A stretch of 64,000 nucleotides of DNA from Dasypus novemcinctus (lineage: Eukaryota > Chordata > Mammalia > Cingulata > Dasypodidae). The stretch is taken from assembly GCF_030445035.2 (NCBI RefSeq), contig NC_080680.1, positions 47,133,212 to 47,197,211 on the forward strand. The letters are read 5' to 3'. Below the pieces are notes generated by a model, which had not been told where the DNA came from, did not search any database, and saw only the letters and a program-made list of their open reading frames with translations. A program made the position numbers and the translations under genes. Below are positions 11,701-24,090 of the stretch, piece by piece. The stretch's first letter is position 1. Each line of letters starts with the position of its first letter.

Positions 11701-11829
11701 GTTACACCCCATAATGTGCCCTGATTCCCTACCAGATGGGACTTTAAGGTGGGACTTTACTGGTAATATGCCCCTGTGTTCTCTTTACTGGTTAAGGATT
11801 AGTTCAGCTCTTACTCTTCCACAAGAGAC

Positions 11830-11970
11830 ACTATAGCTGGTAGATGGAATGCAGGCTCTGGTGTCAGAGTGCATGAATTCAAAATCCCAGGTCAATACTT
11901 AGCACCTTCCTTTATCAGGCACTCAGCGTGTCTGACACACAGTAAGTGACCAATAATATTAGGTATCATT
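11830..11970 (+). repeat. MIR fragment
   Basis: ggctctggtgtcagagtgc, aattcaaaatcccagg and gacacacagtaagtgacc match MIR in order. Confidence 0.55.
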
Positions 11971-12189
11971 GGTAATTCCCCTATGTACCAGCCACTATTC
12001 CTTGCCAAGTCTCTGTAGAAGAATCCTCCAAAACCCTATGAATCCACTTAAGTAACTCCTAAGAGAGCAGTGAGCTATGTTCTCCAAGGAATTTCCAACC
12101 TAAGCATTGTCAGCTGGGCATCAGCAAGGGTTTTGTGTCCTAGTGCTGCCCTGTATATGCCACATCCTCCAGCAAACTCCAACTGCCCA

Positions 12190-12540
12190 CAGGTTCTCTA
12201 ATTTGTCTGATACCACTCTCTTTGCCTAGAATGCCTTGCTTCTGGGACCTCAGTTCTCCCTGGCAAAACCTTGTCCATCCTTTGGATGCCAGCTCTGCCA
12301 ATGAATAATTATCTGATTTTCTCCAACTGAGCTTTCTTTCCTTTGGGTGCAGTAATGCTTGCTTTGTCCCTCTCTAAGAGCAGTTTTCTTAGCTTTGACT
12401 CGTGAAGATGTGAGCATGTATTTTATCTTCTCCTTGGACTGTAAGCTCTTGGAGGGCAGAGAGAGTGGAATTTTGTCACTCTTGCAGCACTTTATGTGGA
12501 TGATTGGCCCTGAGACTCTGTAATATTGAGGGATTAACAT
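12190..12540 (+). repeat. L2 3' end
   Basis: L2 3' wording: tgcctagaatgccttgctt, ggactgtaagctcttggagg and gcagagagagtgg. Confidence 0.65.
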
Positions 12541-12639
12541 TCTTTATGTGACCTTAATAGATTGACTAAAAAGTATATAATGGCAATACTTAAAAGAATT
12601 AGATGGGTTCTAAGTCTTATTTTTCTTTAAAGGACCTTT

Positions 12640-13620
12640 TACAAATAACATTTGGAAGAGTGAAGAATTGAGAAAGACCAAATAAATGAAAATCACCCAT
12701 GATTTCATCATCTGAGCATAAGTGTTTTCATTTTTGCTGTTCTCTTTTGCTTTTTGTTCATATATGTACACCATTTTTTACTATTGTTGTAACATGCAAT
12801 ATTCTATCCTTTTTTCAAATTTGTCATGGTACCATAAGTTCATGTCCACATTGCTGCTTAGTAGTCCTAATTGTTATTTTGATGGCTGTGTAATATTCCA
12901 CTGAGCAGCTGTGACAAAACTTAACTAATAACTCTCCTATTGATGGAAGGCTAAGGTTGCTTCTAGATTTTTGCTATTTTAATTAATAGGATTTTGTGTT
13001 GGACATCTTCTCTTTGCCCTCCAGATCTGCTCTCTAGCCTTCTCCACTCTGTTCTGTGCTCTAGGAAGTTGACATGTAATATGGACTGTACCAGTGGGTT
13101 CCCTTGCTCTCTGGGTTCTGGCTGCATCCAGCCAATGGATGACACTGATAGAAGATCAGAGGACACACCAAGAGTGATGTTGGAGTACTTATTCCCCAGG
13201 AACCCCCCTCTCCGTGGTCACTGCCGGCTGGCTGAGTCTCTTCATCAAAGGTTACAGCTCCTGTCGAGGGACCCCTTCCACACAGTACCCCTCACCTGTG
13301 GGTTCCAGTAGCTGCTCCCTCATCACACCTCTTCAGGCCTAGGTGGCTAAGTGTCTCCTCTCTTACTAGCCCTGGGATACTTCATTATCCCATGGGGTTC
13401 CCTATACCTTGCCCATACCTTTATAAATAGTCTTATTGTTAAATGTACCTCAAATTATCCAGTTCAATACCTTGATTAATATACCATGCTATTTCAGATA
13501 ACGCATGCCTAATTTCCTAAGGATGGATACCTGAAAGGGGAATTTTGGTGCAAAGAGTATGAATGCTTTTAAGGCTCTTGACACATATTGCTAAATTGTT
13601 TTGTTGGGTTTTGTTTTTTT
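12640..13620 (-). mobile_element. Old L1 3' region, antisense, with an insertion
   Basis: Antisense L1 at 12640-12995 (aaaatcacccatgatttc, tggctgtgtaatattccac, cctattgatgg) resumes at about 13475 (gcaaagagtatgaatgc, tttaaggctcttgacacat). The intervening 12996-13470 is a separate, LTR-like insertion that I could not name. Confidence 0.55.
12996..13470. mobile_element. Unnamed insertion inside the L1 (LTR-like)
   Basis: It breaks L1 continuity between attaatagg and gattaatatacc, is richer in GC than its host and ends near ataaatagtcttattg. Its 105-codon frame has no recognisable domain. LTR origin is a guess from composition and position. Confidence 0.3.
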
Positions 13621-14100
13621 TTCATTTTAAAAACAATTTATTGAAGTATATCATTCAGACATGAACATACATAAATAATAAGTGTATTCAGATTTGCTGC
13701 AGGAACTGAAAAGTGTTTAACTGGCTGTGTGGCTGTTATTCTTTCTGCATTTCCCATTCCTGTCCAATTTATTGGTTGTCTTCTACTCTACCTTTCTTTT
13801 TTAGCTCCAACTCTGCTGCCTTATAGCTTTATAAAATGGGAGCATGTGGATGGGGTTGAGGTATAAAAATATTAAATGTTTTTTCTTCCTCAAAAAACAA
13901 ACAAAAATCATTAAGTGTATAGTAAAAGTTGTGAACTAAACGTTTTTGGCAAGGTTCTATTCTCATTACTACCAGTGGATCCTTCCAGTCTAGAATGGTT
14001 TTAAAATATAATTGTGCTAATTCAACAGACTGAAACATGATTTTTAAGGTAATTAAATTTTCATGTCTTGAATTTCCCTCAAGTTAGCTCTAAATCATAT
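13621..14100. other. Intergenic, L1 tail scrap then nothing recognised
   Basis: A T-rich antisense L1 end (caatttattgaagtatatc) is visible to about 13700. The rest shows nothing identifiable. Confidence 0.35.
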
Positions 14101-14114
14101 TTCTTCCATGTCCA

Positions 14115-14325
14115 TTCTTACTTTGGAATCAAACCCAGGTTCAAACCCACTCCCTTCTCATTTTCTAGTTGTGTGATCTTGTACAGACTATTGAGCTTTT
14201 TAAAGTCTCAACATCCTCTATAAACGAACATTAAAACAATAATACCTCTTATAAGTCTTTGTGAGAACTAAAGGAAAAGGAAGCACCTAGCACATAATAA
14301 GCATGAAAGAACCATTCCTTTCTCC
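14115..14325 (+). repeat. MIR
   Basis: caggttcaaacccactccc, ctagttgtgtgatcttg and gcacctagcacataataagc follow MIR order. Confidence 0.65.
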
Positions 14326-15875
14326 TTAATAAATATGTATTGAGTTCAATTAATATAATAAAATTTTTTGTGTCAATTTTCTTTTGAGTTCATGTTGAAA
14401 CTTACCTCATGAAATATCATAAAATAGTATTACCGATGATCTGGGCAGGTCAGTATTATTCAGCTTTCTTTTTTATAACATATGACTTTAAGATATTCTT
14501 AACATTTTAGACTCAAATCTTCAAAAAGCTGTATTATAAAATGATTCTTATTAGTTGTGAAATGGTTAAATAAAATATACTCTGAGTTACAATTTCTTTG
14601 TAAATGAATCCATAAAGGGGGGGGCTTTGCTTGTTGTTTTCCTGAAAATCTTAGCACCTCCAATAATTTTTGCAGTCCTTTCTAAATTAATTCACATTCT
14701 AGTGATGTTGCATTTGAGGTTAATGACAGGAACAGAGGTTTCCAGCCAGCAGCTTGTACCAACCTACCAGTGAGTCACCAATTTGTGAATGAATCCTAGT
14801 TTAGTTGTTCCAGCTGACTCCACATGGAACAGATGAGCCATCACCCCCAAAGCCATGCCCAAATTGCAGATATACGACTAAAATAAATGAGTATTGTTGG
14901 TTTAAGCTACTATTAATACATTTCGTTAAGTATTAGATAATGGGAACAGTGGTCAGGGAGCCAATGTGGGAATTATGCCAGTTGTCAAGTACATCTCTTC
15001 TAAAAACACATTTAGAAACTGAGGAAATAATCTCAGAGTGAGCCGTAGACACACTAGACCCATGATGAGATGGAATTGGGCCCAAACTCCATTTCTCACC
15101 TCACTACGATAAACTACCGTTTTAACAAGCAGACCAAGGCTCCCTAAGGATGAGCATCAACTCAGAGCAGTGTTTAGGAAGCCCTGAAAAGTCTAGGTAT
15201 TTCCCTTCTCCCAGTGCACAAGCACCTTAGCAAGTGACATCAAGACCCTTTGGGGATGGCTTGGAGGAAGAGCTATAAGAAATTTCTGTAGCATTTTTGC
15301 AGGTCCTTGCTCAAGGGGCTCCATCCCTCCTTCAATCAGGGGCTTAGATCTGTGAACTGTTAAGGGCTGGGAATTGGGGAAGAAGTGATTTTCAGTTGTG
15401 GTAACTCAGCCAGATTTCTATAGATTAACTAATGCTTTGGTAGGTTGCCTATCTATTTAATTCTTAGAGCTACCACAAAAGTCTCCTGTGGGTGAAAAAT
15501 TCTGGTTGCCACTCTGAGATCTTAGCATCTACAATGAAATTAGAAAGCCCATCTCAGTGACAGTATTTCCCACCATCATCTTTAATCTACAGAAAACAGC
15601 CACCAGGTTTTCAAGGATGCTGGGCTCCCTTATTAATGCTTTTCTCGATGCTTTAGTTAAGGGAATATCCTTGGGCCCTTTCAAGAATTCAGTGGGTAAG
15701 GGAAGATAAACAGGTTACATATAAGTTACTCCATTATCTTTATCTCCCAAAGTTTTCAGGGATCTTTCCTGTATATCATTCCAGAGAATTTACAGCAACT
15801 CAACCTCATTGAATGTAGCCCACCATTGAGGACAAGTTTCAGCCGAGCAAATATGAAAACAGCCATTCCCAGATG
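14326..15875. other. Intergenic single-copy sequence
   Basis: Apart from a G7 run near 14619 I see no repeat or gene signal. Confidence 0.4.
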
Positions 15876-15879
15876 CTCT

Positions 15880-16400
15880 AATTAACACATTTGCTTCAGC
15901 TAACTTTTGCTGCGCCACGAACTATCTAAACGTTTGTGGCTTAAGACAATCACTTATTTGCTTAAGATATTTTAGGTGAATAATGTGGGCTGGACTCAGC
16001 TGGGGCAACTCTTTTCTCCTCTGCCTAGAGTCAGCTGTGCTCACTCATGCATTTTCAGTCAGTTGGCATATGGCCACACTCAAGTGTATTGCAGCTGATG
16101 CTCGCTATGGGTTGTGACAGGTTAGCCCAGGCTTCTTTGACGTGGAAGCTGGGTGCCAAAAACAGGAAAAAAGAGAGAAAGCCCAGGGTTCAAGTCCTTT
16201 TCAAGTCTCTGCACCACATGTGCTAAATGTCCCATAAAACAAAGCAAAGTCACATGTCCAAGAGGCTATATGAAAGAGGATTACACGAGGGCATGAAGTA
16301 CAAAGTAGCATGTTTCCTTGGGGTCTTCACTGCAACAATAGAATACAACATCAGATCCAAACATCTCTGGAAATCAAACTACATCAGGATTACCTAAATT
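15880..16400 (-). mobile_element. Probable MaLR-type LTR fossil
   Basis: aacgtttgtggcttaagac, gggctggactcagctgggg, gctcactcatgca and cacatgtgctaaatgtccc follow a common mammalian repeat that I place with MLT1-like LTRs; family uncertain. Confidence 0.45.
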
Positions 16401-16445
16401 TGACCCTAATCCAATGTTATATTCTGTTCTCCTTGGTCTAATACA

Positions 16446-16500
16446 CGGGTTCTTAACCAGGAGCCCACAGACCCCCGAAATTTCAGGGGGTCCATGAGCT
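16446..16500. repeat. Partial hAT-like DNA element (one terminus)
   Basis: It begins gggttcttaacc and continues aggagcccacagaccccc, sharing its terminal motif with the element at 60475-60584. Confidence 0.4.
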
Positions 16501-16904
16501 TAAATTGAAAAAAAATCAACTCGATTAGATATCCAACATGATATGTATGCTGCCTTGCCAAATACTACACCACAGTTTAATGTAGTTATTTAAGATAAAC
16601 AGCAGCCTGCACATGGACATGTCTTTAAAAAAATAAAATTTAACCTCAACTTTCCTATATTTTTGATGTATTGGATTATTTAATGTGTTAAAAAAGAAGC
16701 ATATATGTATATTATATATCTTTTTTTTATTTTAGTAATTGTATTTCAATATATGAATTGATTTACTTTGTAATTTTATTTTATGCATTTAAAGACATTC
16801 CTGTGGGGAAGTGTTGGTGCAGGTGTGATATATTTATTAAATAATACACAGTATAGCATGGACTTAGTATGATTTTTATTTTGATGTAGCATGTTCTGAG
16901 TACA

Positions 16905-17118
16905 GTGGACTGCATAAAGTCAAGAAGATTAGTGGTAGCTGGTTGGGGGGGTGGGGAATGGGCATTAATGGTCACTAGACATGACCAAACTTATTAGGGT
17001 TATGGAAATTTTCTAAAACAGGATAAACAACTCAGTTAATTTTCTAATAATAATTTAATTGTACACTTGAAGCTTGTGAATTTCATACCTCAATAAAGTT
17101 GTTTAACACACACAAATT
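16905..17118 (+). mobile_element. L1 3'UTR end
   Basis: Sense L1 3' end: agattagtggtagctgg, ttaattgtacacttgaag, catacctcaataaagttg and an A-rich close. Confidence 0.65.
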
Positions 17119-17845
17119 TTTTTTTTAACCCATTCTAGCTACTACCCCACCCCTCATTCTATCTTGATTCTATGGTTACCAAGGAGCTGGCTTATAATCT
17201 AACTTATCATTAAATTTTTCTATAGGAATTGAATGTTCTGAAGCAACTTCTGAACTGCATGGCAATGGTGCTTCTTGTTATAGAACAGTCTCTTATGAGT
17301 TTCGTTAGCATGTTCTACTTTAGTCTAATTCTGAGTGTACTAAAAAAAATGTTCTGGACCTTTAAGATAAGACCTTAGTGATGCTTCCAAAAAACTGTTA
17401 CCCTATAAGGATGCTTCTGGTGGACTATATGTTATATATATTATATATGCTCCCTATAACATAGCTCATCTATAACTCTGTTTTCAACAGCCAGGCTCCT
17501 TCTCTTACTTAGAGACTAGCATGTTTTTTGGCTCACTTCTGTTTGTCCTATAAAAATACAATTCCATGTCAAAACAGCTGCAAGAAATACAGAGGAAGCA
17601 ACTAATACTCAGAATTTTGGTTGTAGAAATTGAAGAGGAATATAATCAGATTTCTAGTCAAATTAAGCAACTTCCCAGAGTCTCAGTTCCCCTTGCTTTA
17701 AAATTTAAAAACTGAAGTGTTGAACTTTCTAGGTAATTTAAGCTTCAAATCCAAACAAAACTCAAATAGGCCTTTTCAACTCTTACATTAGCAAAAGCTT
17801 TTAAATTATAACACATAATTCTCCAGAATATGTTGTTAAATTGAT
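17119..17845. other. Intergenic AT-rich sequence
   Basis: An (AT)-rich block (17428-17450) and a weak MIR-like stretch (17640-17720) are present; no gene signal. Confidence 0.35.
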
Positions 17846-17849
17846 AGAT

Positions 17850-18280
17850 GTATAAATTGTTAGTGACCATAAAAATCAGTTCAACCCTTTCAGAAGGTGA
17901 TTTGTCAGAAGCAGATCTGAGGCCATAAAATTTGCCATATCATTTGTTCAAGTAATTCTACTTCCAGGAGTCTAATTTAATCTAAGGGAAGAATCCAAAG
18001 ATAAAGAAAAAGTTACAGACATGGAGTGGTTCACTCAAATATAAATGTACAATACAATACTTTGTCATACATCAAGTAAAAAAAAATAAGGTACAAAGCA
18101 CTATATATGCTATGATTGCCCCTAAGTTTAAAATAGTGAGAATGAAACAAAAGACTAGAAGGAAGTATGCTAAGTATTAATAGGGTTTTGTTAAAGTGGT
18201 GGGAGTATATGTAATTTCCCCCCTTTTCTCTATTTTACAAGTGTTTTTGTAGTGTAATTATAGTACTTTTGAAAAGTAAT
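17850..18280 (+). mobile_element. Old L1 3' end
   Basis: caagtaattctacttccagg, aatccaaagataaag, ttacagacatggagtgg and caagtgtttttgtagtg follow old L1 3' order. A second scrap of the same type is at 18515-18625 (ctatttctcggtgatgag). Confidence 0.55.
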
Positions 18281-18629
18281 ATTTTAACTATCTGTCCTCC
18301 ATGATAAGGAAAGCAGAGTTTCGTAGAGCTCAGGGGTCAATACGGTGGTGTTCATATGATCATTGGTATTCCTGGCAATATAAATGTTATTAGGAATATA
18401 AATGTCTGTCATTTCTTTAAATAATTTTTTGAGGATTACCTCCAGAGTCCTTTATAAAATATCTCCTTTCTTCCCCTTCCTTCTACTCCTTTGCTTTCTG
18501 AACACTAAAATTAGAATAGTGTTAAGAGTGACTATTTCTCGGTGATGAGAATATGGGCAATTTTGATTTTCCTTACATTTTCTCTATATTTTGAAAGATT
18601 TTTAAAGTGTATAAAAATTTAATCAAAAT

Positions 18630-19255
18630 ATAATCTTTAAATATTAAATGATTTTAAATAAAATATTTATGCATTTTAGATTGTCATTTTCTGCCTATTG
18701 AAAATCCAAATGTCACACAAGCACTAAATATGATGACATCTTTGGCCAAATTTTCATATGTACACCCTGTGCTTTTTACCATCTGTCAGGTGCAGAGTTT
18801 CACCTTGTTTTTAAAGGCCTCAAAAGAGAAACTAAAAGGAAAGTTTAGTAAGTGAAAGTTTGAAACAGCACTGGGGTTGCCAGCATCCTGTCTGCTCGAT
18901 CAAACTTTTTATTAGTCTCTGCAGGCAACACATGACTGGGCTGTGACAGAGCATATGACGCACATGTGATAGGAGAAGCTGTTACATGTCTTTTCCAATG
19001 ACTGCTCTGGGGACCTGTCCTCAAGAGCTATCTTCCCCAAGACAGATAATTAAAGGGTAGGGAGAGAGAGGGTTCTTTCTAAAACCCAACAAATTTTCTG
19101 AGCATTTTAAAAATGAAGAGAAGGAAGGAAAGGCTTCTGTGCACAAGCGTCAGAGGCTGGAGAGTAACATTTGCCTGACAAACTCCTGAGAAGGAAACTT
19201 ACAGAGTTCAAACCCAGCCTGACCAGAGCTGTACTTTCCTGATTGTTCATAAAAT
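18630..19255. other. Intergenic, nothing recognised
   Basis: No repeat family or gene signal identified. Confidence 0.35.
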
Positions 19256-19259
19256 GTTC

Positions 19260-20010
19260 ATGTCTCAGCTCACTAAAACAAATACCATGCAATAGGTTGG
19301 CTCAAAGTTTTGAGGTTCAGAGAAGTCCAGAATTGGGGCTTTCTCCCTGAGGGCTGGCTGCCAGCCGATCCTCAGCCCTTGGATTGTCTGTCCCATGGCA
19401 ATGCACATGGCAGCGTCTTCTCTCTCTTCTGGCTCCTTCCAACTTTTTGCTGCTAAGGCCTCGAGGAATAGGATTAAAACCCATCCTGATTCAGTCAGGC
19501 CACACCTTAATGGAGGTAACTTTATCAAAAAGTCCTATTTACAATGGGTCCACACCCACAAGAATGGATTAAGACTAAGAACATGTTTTTCTGGAGCAGC
19601 CACCACAGTGATTCAGAGCTGTTTGGGAGAAAGGCAGCTTTCTAGTCCCCACAGTCCAGGCCCTCTCCTCCGGGCTGTGTTGTTTTCAACTTCTTGCTCC
19701 CCCGGGGATTTCTCTCTCAGCCTCTCGGGGGCCTCCTTCCGTTCCTCTGTGCTCACCTGGTTCCAGCCTCCGCAATCAAGGACCTCTCTCTCTAGGCTTC
19801 TTGGGGTTTCTTTCTGGCTCTCTAACTTTTTTTCCTGTGTCTGTGGCTTTCTTGCCTCCATTTGAAAGGACTCCAGTAAGAGGATTAAGATCCACCCTGA
19901 GCTACATCTAAACAAAGGCCCTTAACTGATCTCATCTAATCAAATGTTCACAATAGTTTCAATTTAGGAGTATAATTTTCTGGGGTCCACATAAAAGACT
20001 CAAGCAAACA
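19260..20010 (-). mobile_element. Two adjacent MaLR-like LTRs, antisense
   Basis: Two blocks carry the same series of antisense motifs: ggattaaaacccatcctg / aggattaagatccaccctg, then a caaatgtt / aatgggtc block and a tttttctgg / ttttctgggg close. Copy boundaries are near 19615. The intervening CT-rich part gives misleading frames on both strands. Confidence 0.45.
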
Positions 20011-21340
20011 CAATTACAAAGCGTGTATTATATATGCTCCACTTGAGGAATTTGTAGCAAGCTGGAGAAGTACATCACATGCTGAAAAAGGTGTATAAAA
20101 TACAAAGGCACACACAATTACGAGGGGGAACAGACTATAAGACACAAAGGAGTTCAGTGGGGTGGCAGTTTCCTAGGGGAGGGAGTAGCCCAGGAAAGCT
20201 GGGAGGAGCTGAGAAATACACTGGGACTGGAAGACCTTTAATGATGGGGAGAATGTGGATAAGGGCAGGCATGATATTTTTTAAAATTACCAACGTGCCC
20301 TGCAGTGGGACTGGCCAATCAAAACAGACTTTGGTCCAAATGCTGGGAAGCATCCTCGATGCTCCTTGCTTAGCCAAGAATGAGTTACTCCTGTAGTTGT
20401 TAGATTGCAGTCATGTCTGGGGGTCCTGGCAGAGGGGCAAGTGCCAACGGATTGCCAGGGTGGTAGTGGGACACGCAAGGCAGTGGCTATTTCTGCACAC
20501 AACAGTGATGTGGTCATACCAGTGAGTACTTGAGTAAAACAGCCCTAAATGAAGGTAACTGGTGTAACAAGAACATTTATAATTTGCTTTCACTTATGGC
20601 ATTTTGTTTGCTCTACCTGTCTGTTCGTGTATGCATCTGTCTGTCTGTATATATCTGTCTGTCCTTCTGTCTGTCTTTCCACAAGAGAGAAAAAAGAAAT
20701 TCCACGGAAGTTGGAATGAAGAAGAACTTCTTTCATCTTTCAGTCAGACAGTCCACTAACAAACTCAGCACCACAGGGTGCTAGACCTTGAGATGGGGAC
20801 CCTCAAGGCTGGGAGTCAAGGAGCCTGTTCAGAGCTGCAGTTGTCACATGGGAATTGGGCCTCATGCAACAAGCCCTGGAGAAGTATAAGCAGCGGTTTG
20901 GCTGGGCCAGAAACTGAAAATGGCAACAGAAAGAAGCAAGTCGATCATAATTTTGGTGTGAGGCAGAGGAAGGACATGAGACAAGGGCAGATCAGAAATC
21001 CAGTCACAGTGCTGAGTCAGGAACTGATGGGCTATTGGGCATTGCAAACAGGGGCGAGAGATCACTCACAGTCTAATGAATCATCTAACAAAGCAGGCTT
21101 GTGGTGGGAGAAAGGCATAACGTTTCCAAGCAGACACTCCCCTCAGCTCCAGGACTCTCAGGTTCACACATTTCACCTCCAGTTAGGACACTGCCACAAA
21201 GAAAAAAAAGTGGTGAGAGGCAGTTTCAGCTAGGACAGGGCAAACCTGGCTAAACCTCAGATGGATAGAAGTAGAGAGGGGCAATATCTTTCAGTCCTGG
21301 GGAATCCAATCAATGACGTGAAGATTAATATAGATCTGTG
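20011..21340. other. Intergenic with TCTG microsatellite
   Basis: An imperfect (TCTG)n tract occupies about 20617-20680. The 151-codon frame at 20778-21233 and its neighbours show no recognisable domain and I do not call them genes. Confidence 0.4.
20617..20680. repeat. (TCTG)n microsatellite, imperfect
   Basis: Repeated tctg units interrupted by tgtatgca and tatata. Confidence 0.75.
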
Positions 21341-21499
21341 CTTTCAAATACAAGATGTACTATACACATGGGCCCAACAGTTTAAGCTTAAAAAATAAGC
21401 TTAAACTGCAGAATTGGTTAAAAAGTTGTTTGTAAATCTTTGGAAATGAATAGAAATAGTTAAAGCATATGACGGTGTTTGGAACTGGCTGTGCTATTG

Positions 21500-21885
21500 T
21501 ATGGATAGGGCAGAAGTTGAAAGGGAAAGTGTAAGGTCATGTATACTACTAGAAGGCAAACTAAAAACTGTAACATGGGCCTGTATAAGGTAGTAAAACC
21601 TCATGTAAAACATGAATATTGACATTACATATATAAGACTTTTTAAAAAATGTAAATACAAATATCCTTGAGAGAAGGAAAAAGAATAGCAGCTATGTAT
21701 ATGAGGCATAGAGATTGAGAGGTGATGAGTATTGTTTGTTTGGTTTTTTGTTTATTATTATTGGGAGTGATTAGGATGATAAATGCACAAATATGTGATT
21801 ACGCCAAATACCATTGATTGTACTCGTTGGATGGATTTATGCCTTATTAATAAAAAATAATAAAATTGATTTGTTAAAAAAACTA
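21500..21885 (+). mobile_element. L1 3'UTR of xenarthran type
   Basis: aaggtagtaaaacctcatg, catgaatattgacatta, caaataccattgattgta and a terminal aataaaattgatttg-A tract resemble the other L1 3' ends in this window. Confidence 0.55.
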
Positions 21886-23685
21886 CCCCAACCCCCATCC
21901 AAAATCATGTTTAGATAGAAATGCACGTCTGTGTTCACATCCCCTTTCCTACCTACTTTTGTAATACTTTCCTAATTTCTGCTCATCCTCAAATCCTAGG
22001 AAGTGTGTGGAGTTGTACAAAGGGTAACTGAAGAAGCTTGAAATGACAAAATTCTCAATGTAATCTCTACCTACCAATTAATTGCAAATTCTTTCTTTCC
22101 CTGTTCCTTTAATGTTGTCTTTCTCTCTTTTTTTCTAAAGTAAACAATCAGCAGGTCTGCTTAAAACAGTCTTTACTGCAGAAGGAAATAAGAGAGATTA
22201 GAAGATCCAGATTATATTTTCTTTCCAATGATTGCTATGTGACTCAGTGTAAGACTGTTACTTTTTGTAAGACAGTTATCTCAAAGATTTAATATGCCTG
22301 TGGTGGCACTATGGTAGGCACTATGGTAGATATTTGCATGTTTCTTCCCCTCCTTTCCCCTTTCTTGACCCTGCACCCTCACTTTTAGAGGAACCAGGTA
22401 CCTGTGGGAAAAAGGTGGAAGGAAGAACACGTAAGCAGAGCTACCAACTTGTGGTAAGCATTTAAATTGGATTTTTTGGTAGTCTTATTGTAGAATTTGA
22501 TTTGAAAACCAAAACAGACATCACCATACTACCTTCTATGCCTTTCCTCACTCTGTTTGGGGTAACGTGATTTTCTATCACAGATTGATGATAACATTAC
22601 CACCTTCAGAGTTTTCTATGCTGGTTTACCAGAAACAGTTTGGGAGGGATAGCATTATTTCTCTTCTGCTTCCCCCTTCAAGGACTTCCTTGTGTACCTC
22701 AAATTTACTCTCTTACCTATTTTTTTAAGGGAAATTAGTCTATGTTTAGCAGAGACAGTCTTCTAGCTCTTATCTCAGGGATTAATCAAATCCAGAGCCA
22801 GTCCTTCAGTCAAGTCCAAAAATGATGTTCCACCAGCGCTGTAGCCCTACTTGAACTTGGATTCATTTTTTTCCCCTAAGAATTTCCTTGGAGAAAAAGA
22901 ATCGGTGAAGCCCATATCCAGAGGGTAGAGAAAAGAATGGGAATGTCAGAGCCTACCAGCTTCAACATTCTACTATTCTAATGAGCCAGCTAGGGTATGG
23001 GAGGCAGAAGATATTGAGTTAGGGGCTTTTGAGGCTTTGAGGAAGGGCCAGGATCTCTCAAAGGATCTGAAAGTTTGCATTTAGTAGGAAAATGCCTATA
23101 TCTGTACCTGCCAATTAGTAGGTACTCATTATATCTTAAACAATTGAAGGATTGGATGAATGAATGGGCAAAAGGGAGTAAGCAGAAGAGAGGAGGGTGA
23201 AGTAGGGCTGGGTGGAGAGGACAGTCATTCACCTTCCTCTCTTCCTAGGCTCTTTTTTAGGGTTGTTTCTATTTCTTCCAGCTGCCCCATGGTGATGCTC
23301 AGATGCCACCTCCAGGCTGAAAGTGTTTTGATCATTCCATCCTTCCAACTTCTGTGATTACTACTCTAGCTCTACACCTCCCAGGGGGAGATTCAGGATA
23401 AGCAAGCTTGAATGGTAACAAGAAAGACTCCAGAGAGAAAAGGAAAGGGAAAGCAGAGGAGTAAGCATTCTCTTCTTTCTGTTTAATTTGCTGATGGTTA
23501 TGGGCAAGTTAAATTCTTCAGGCCTCTGTCTTCCATAACCGTGAATTGTAGTGAATATCACTGGGGCGCCCTGAAAGTAAATCCACTGATGGTAGATTTG
23601 TGAAAACATAAAGGGAAACAGAATGTTGAGCAATATCTAGAGAATACACCTTCAAAGCAGGTCCTTATTTCTCATTGGCTCTCGC
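21886..23685. other. Intergenic single-copy sequence
   Basis: Weak MIR-like scraps only (22200-22290, 23100-23165); a 12-base unit ggcactatggta is repeated twice near 22306-22329. Confidence 0.35.
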
Positions 23686-23689
23686 CTAA

Positions 23690-23855
23690 ACCAGTGCTAC
23701 TAAGACGTGAACCACAGGGCATCTGATTAAGATGAAGGTTCTGATTCAGTAGGCGTTGGGTGGGGCCCAAGATTCTGCACTTCTAACGAGTTCCCAGGTG
23801 ATGCCAAAGCTGTCCTGTGGAGTTACACACTTAGAATGGCAAAGTCCTAGAGCCT
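23690..23855. mobile_element. MER5A-like hAT element
   Basis: ctgattcagtaggcgttggg, tggggcccaagattctgc, aacgagttcccaggtgatgc and flanking aaccagtgct match MER5A wording. Confidence 0.65.
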
Positions 23856-23959
23856 AGGGCCTAGACCACTTGCCAAGATGAGCCCTGGTACAGAGCTGCC
23901 TCCACCAGGAGGAAGGGATGACATTTTAGAATTCATTCAAATGCACCACTGGGCTAGTC

Positions 23960-24090
23960 ACTTGTCTTTGCTGCCAGATATGAGGTCCTCGAGGAAGGAA
24001 TCAAGTCTTATTCATCTTCGTGTTTCTATCTCCAAGCAGAGTGCCTCTCACAAATAAATGCTCAACGAAATGTTTGTTGACTGAATGGAT
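23960..24090 (+). repeat. L2 3' end
   Basis: gaggtcctcgaggaaggaa, cttattcatcttcgtg and ataaatgctcaacgaaatg form the canonical L2 terminus. Confidence 0.75.

Noticed and set aside
19395..19915. 156-codon plus and 100-codon minus frames
   Set aside because: They lie in CT-rich antisense LTR-like sequence; no domain.
20778..21233. 151-codon plus frame
   Set aside because: No recognisable motif, a minus frame overlaps it, and there is no start or splice context; length is within chance for the local composition.
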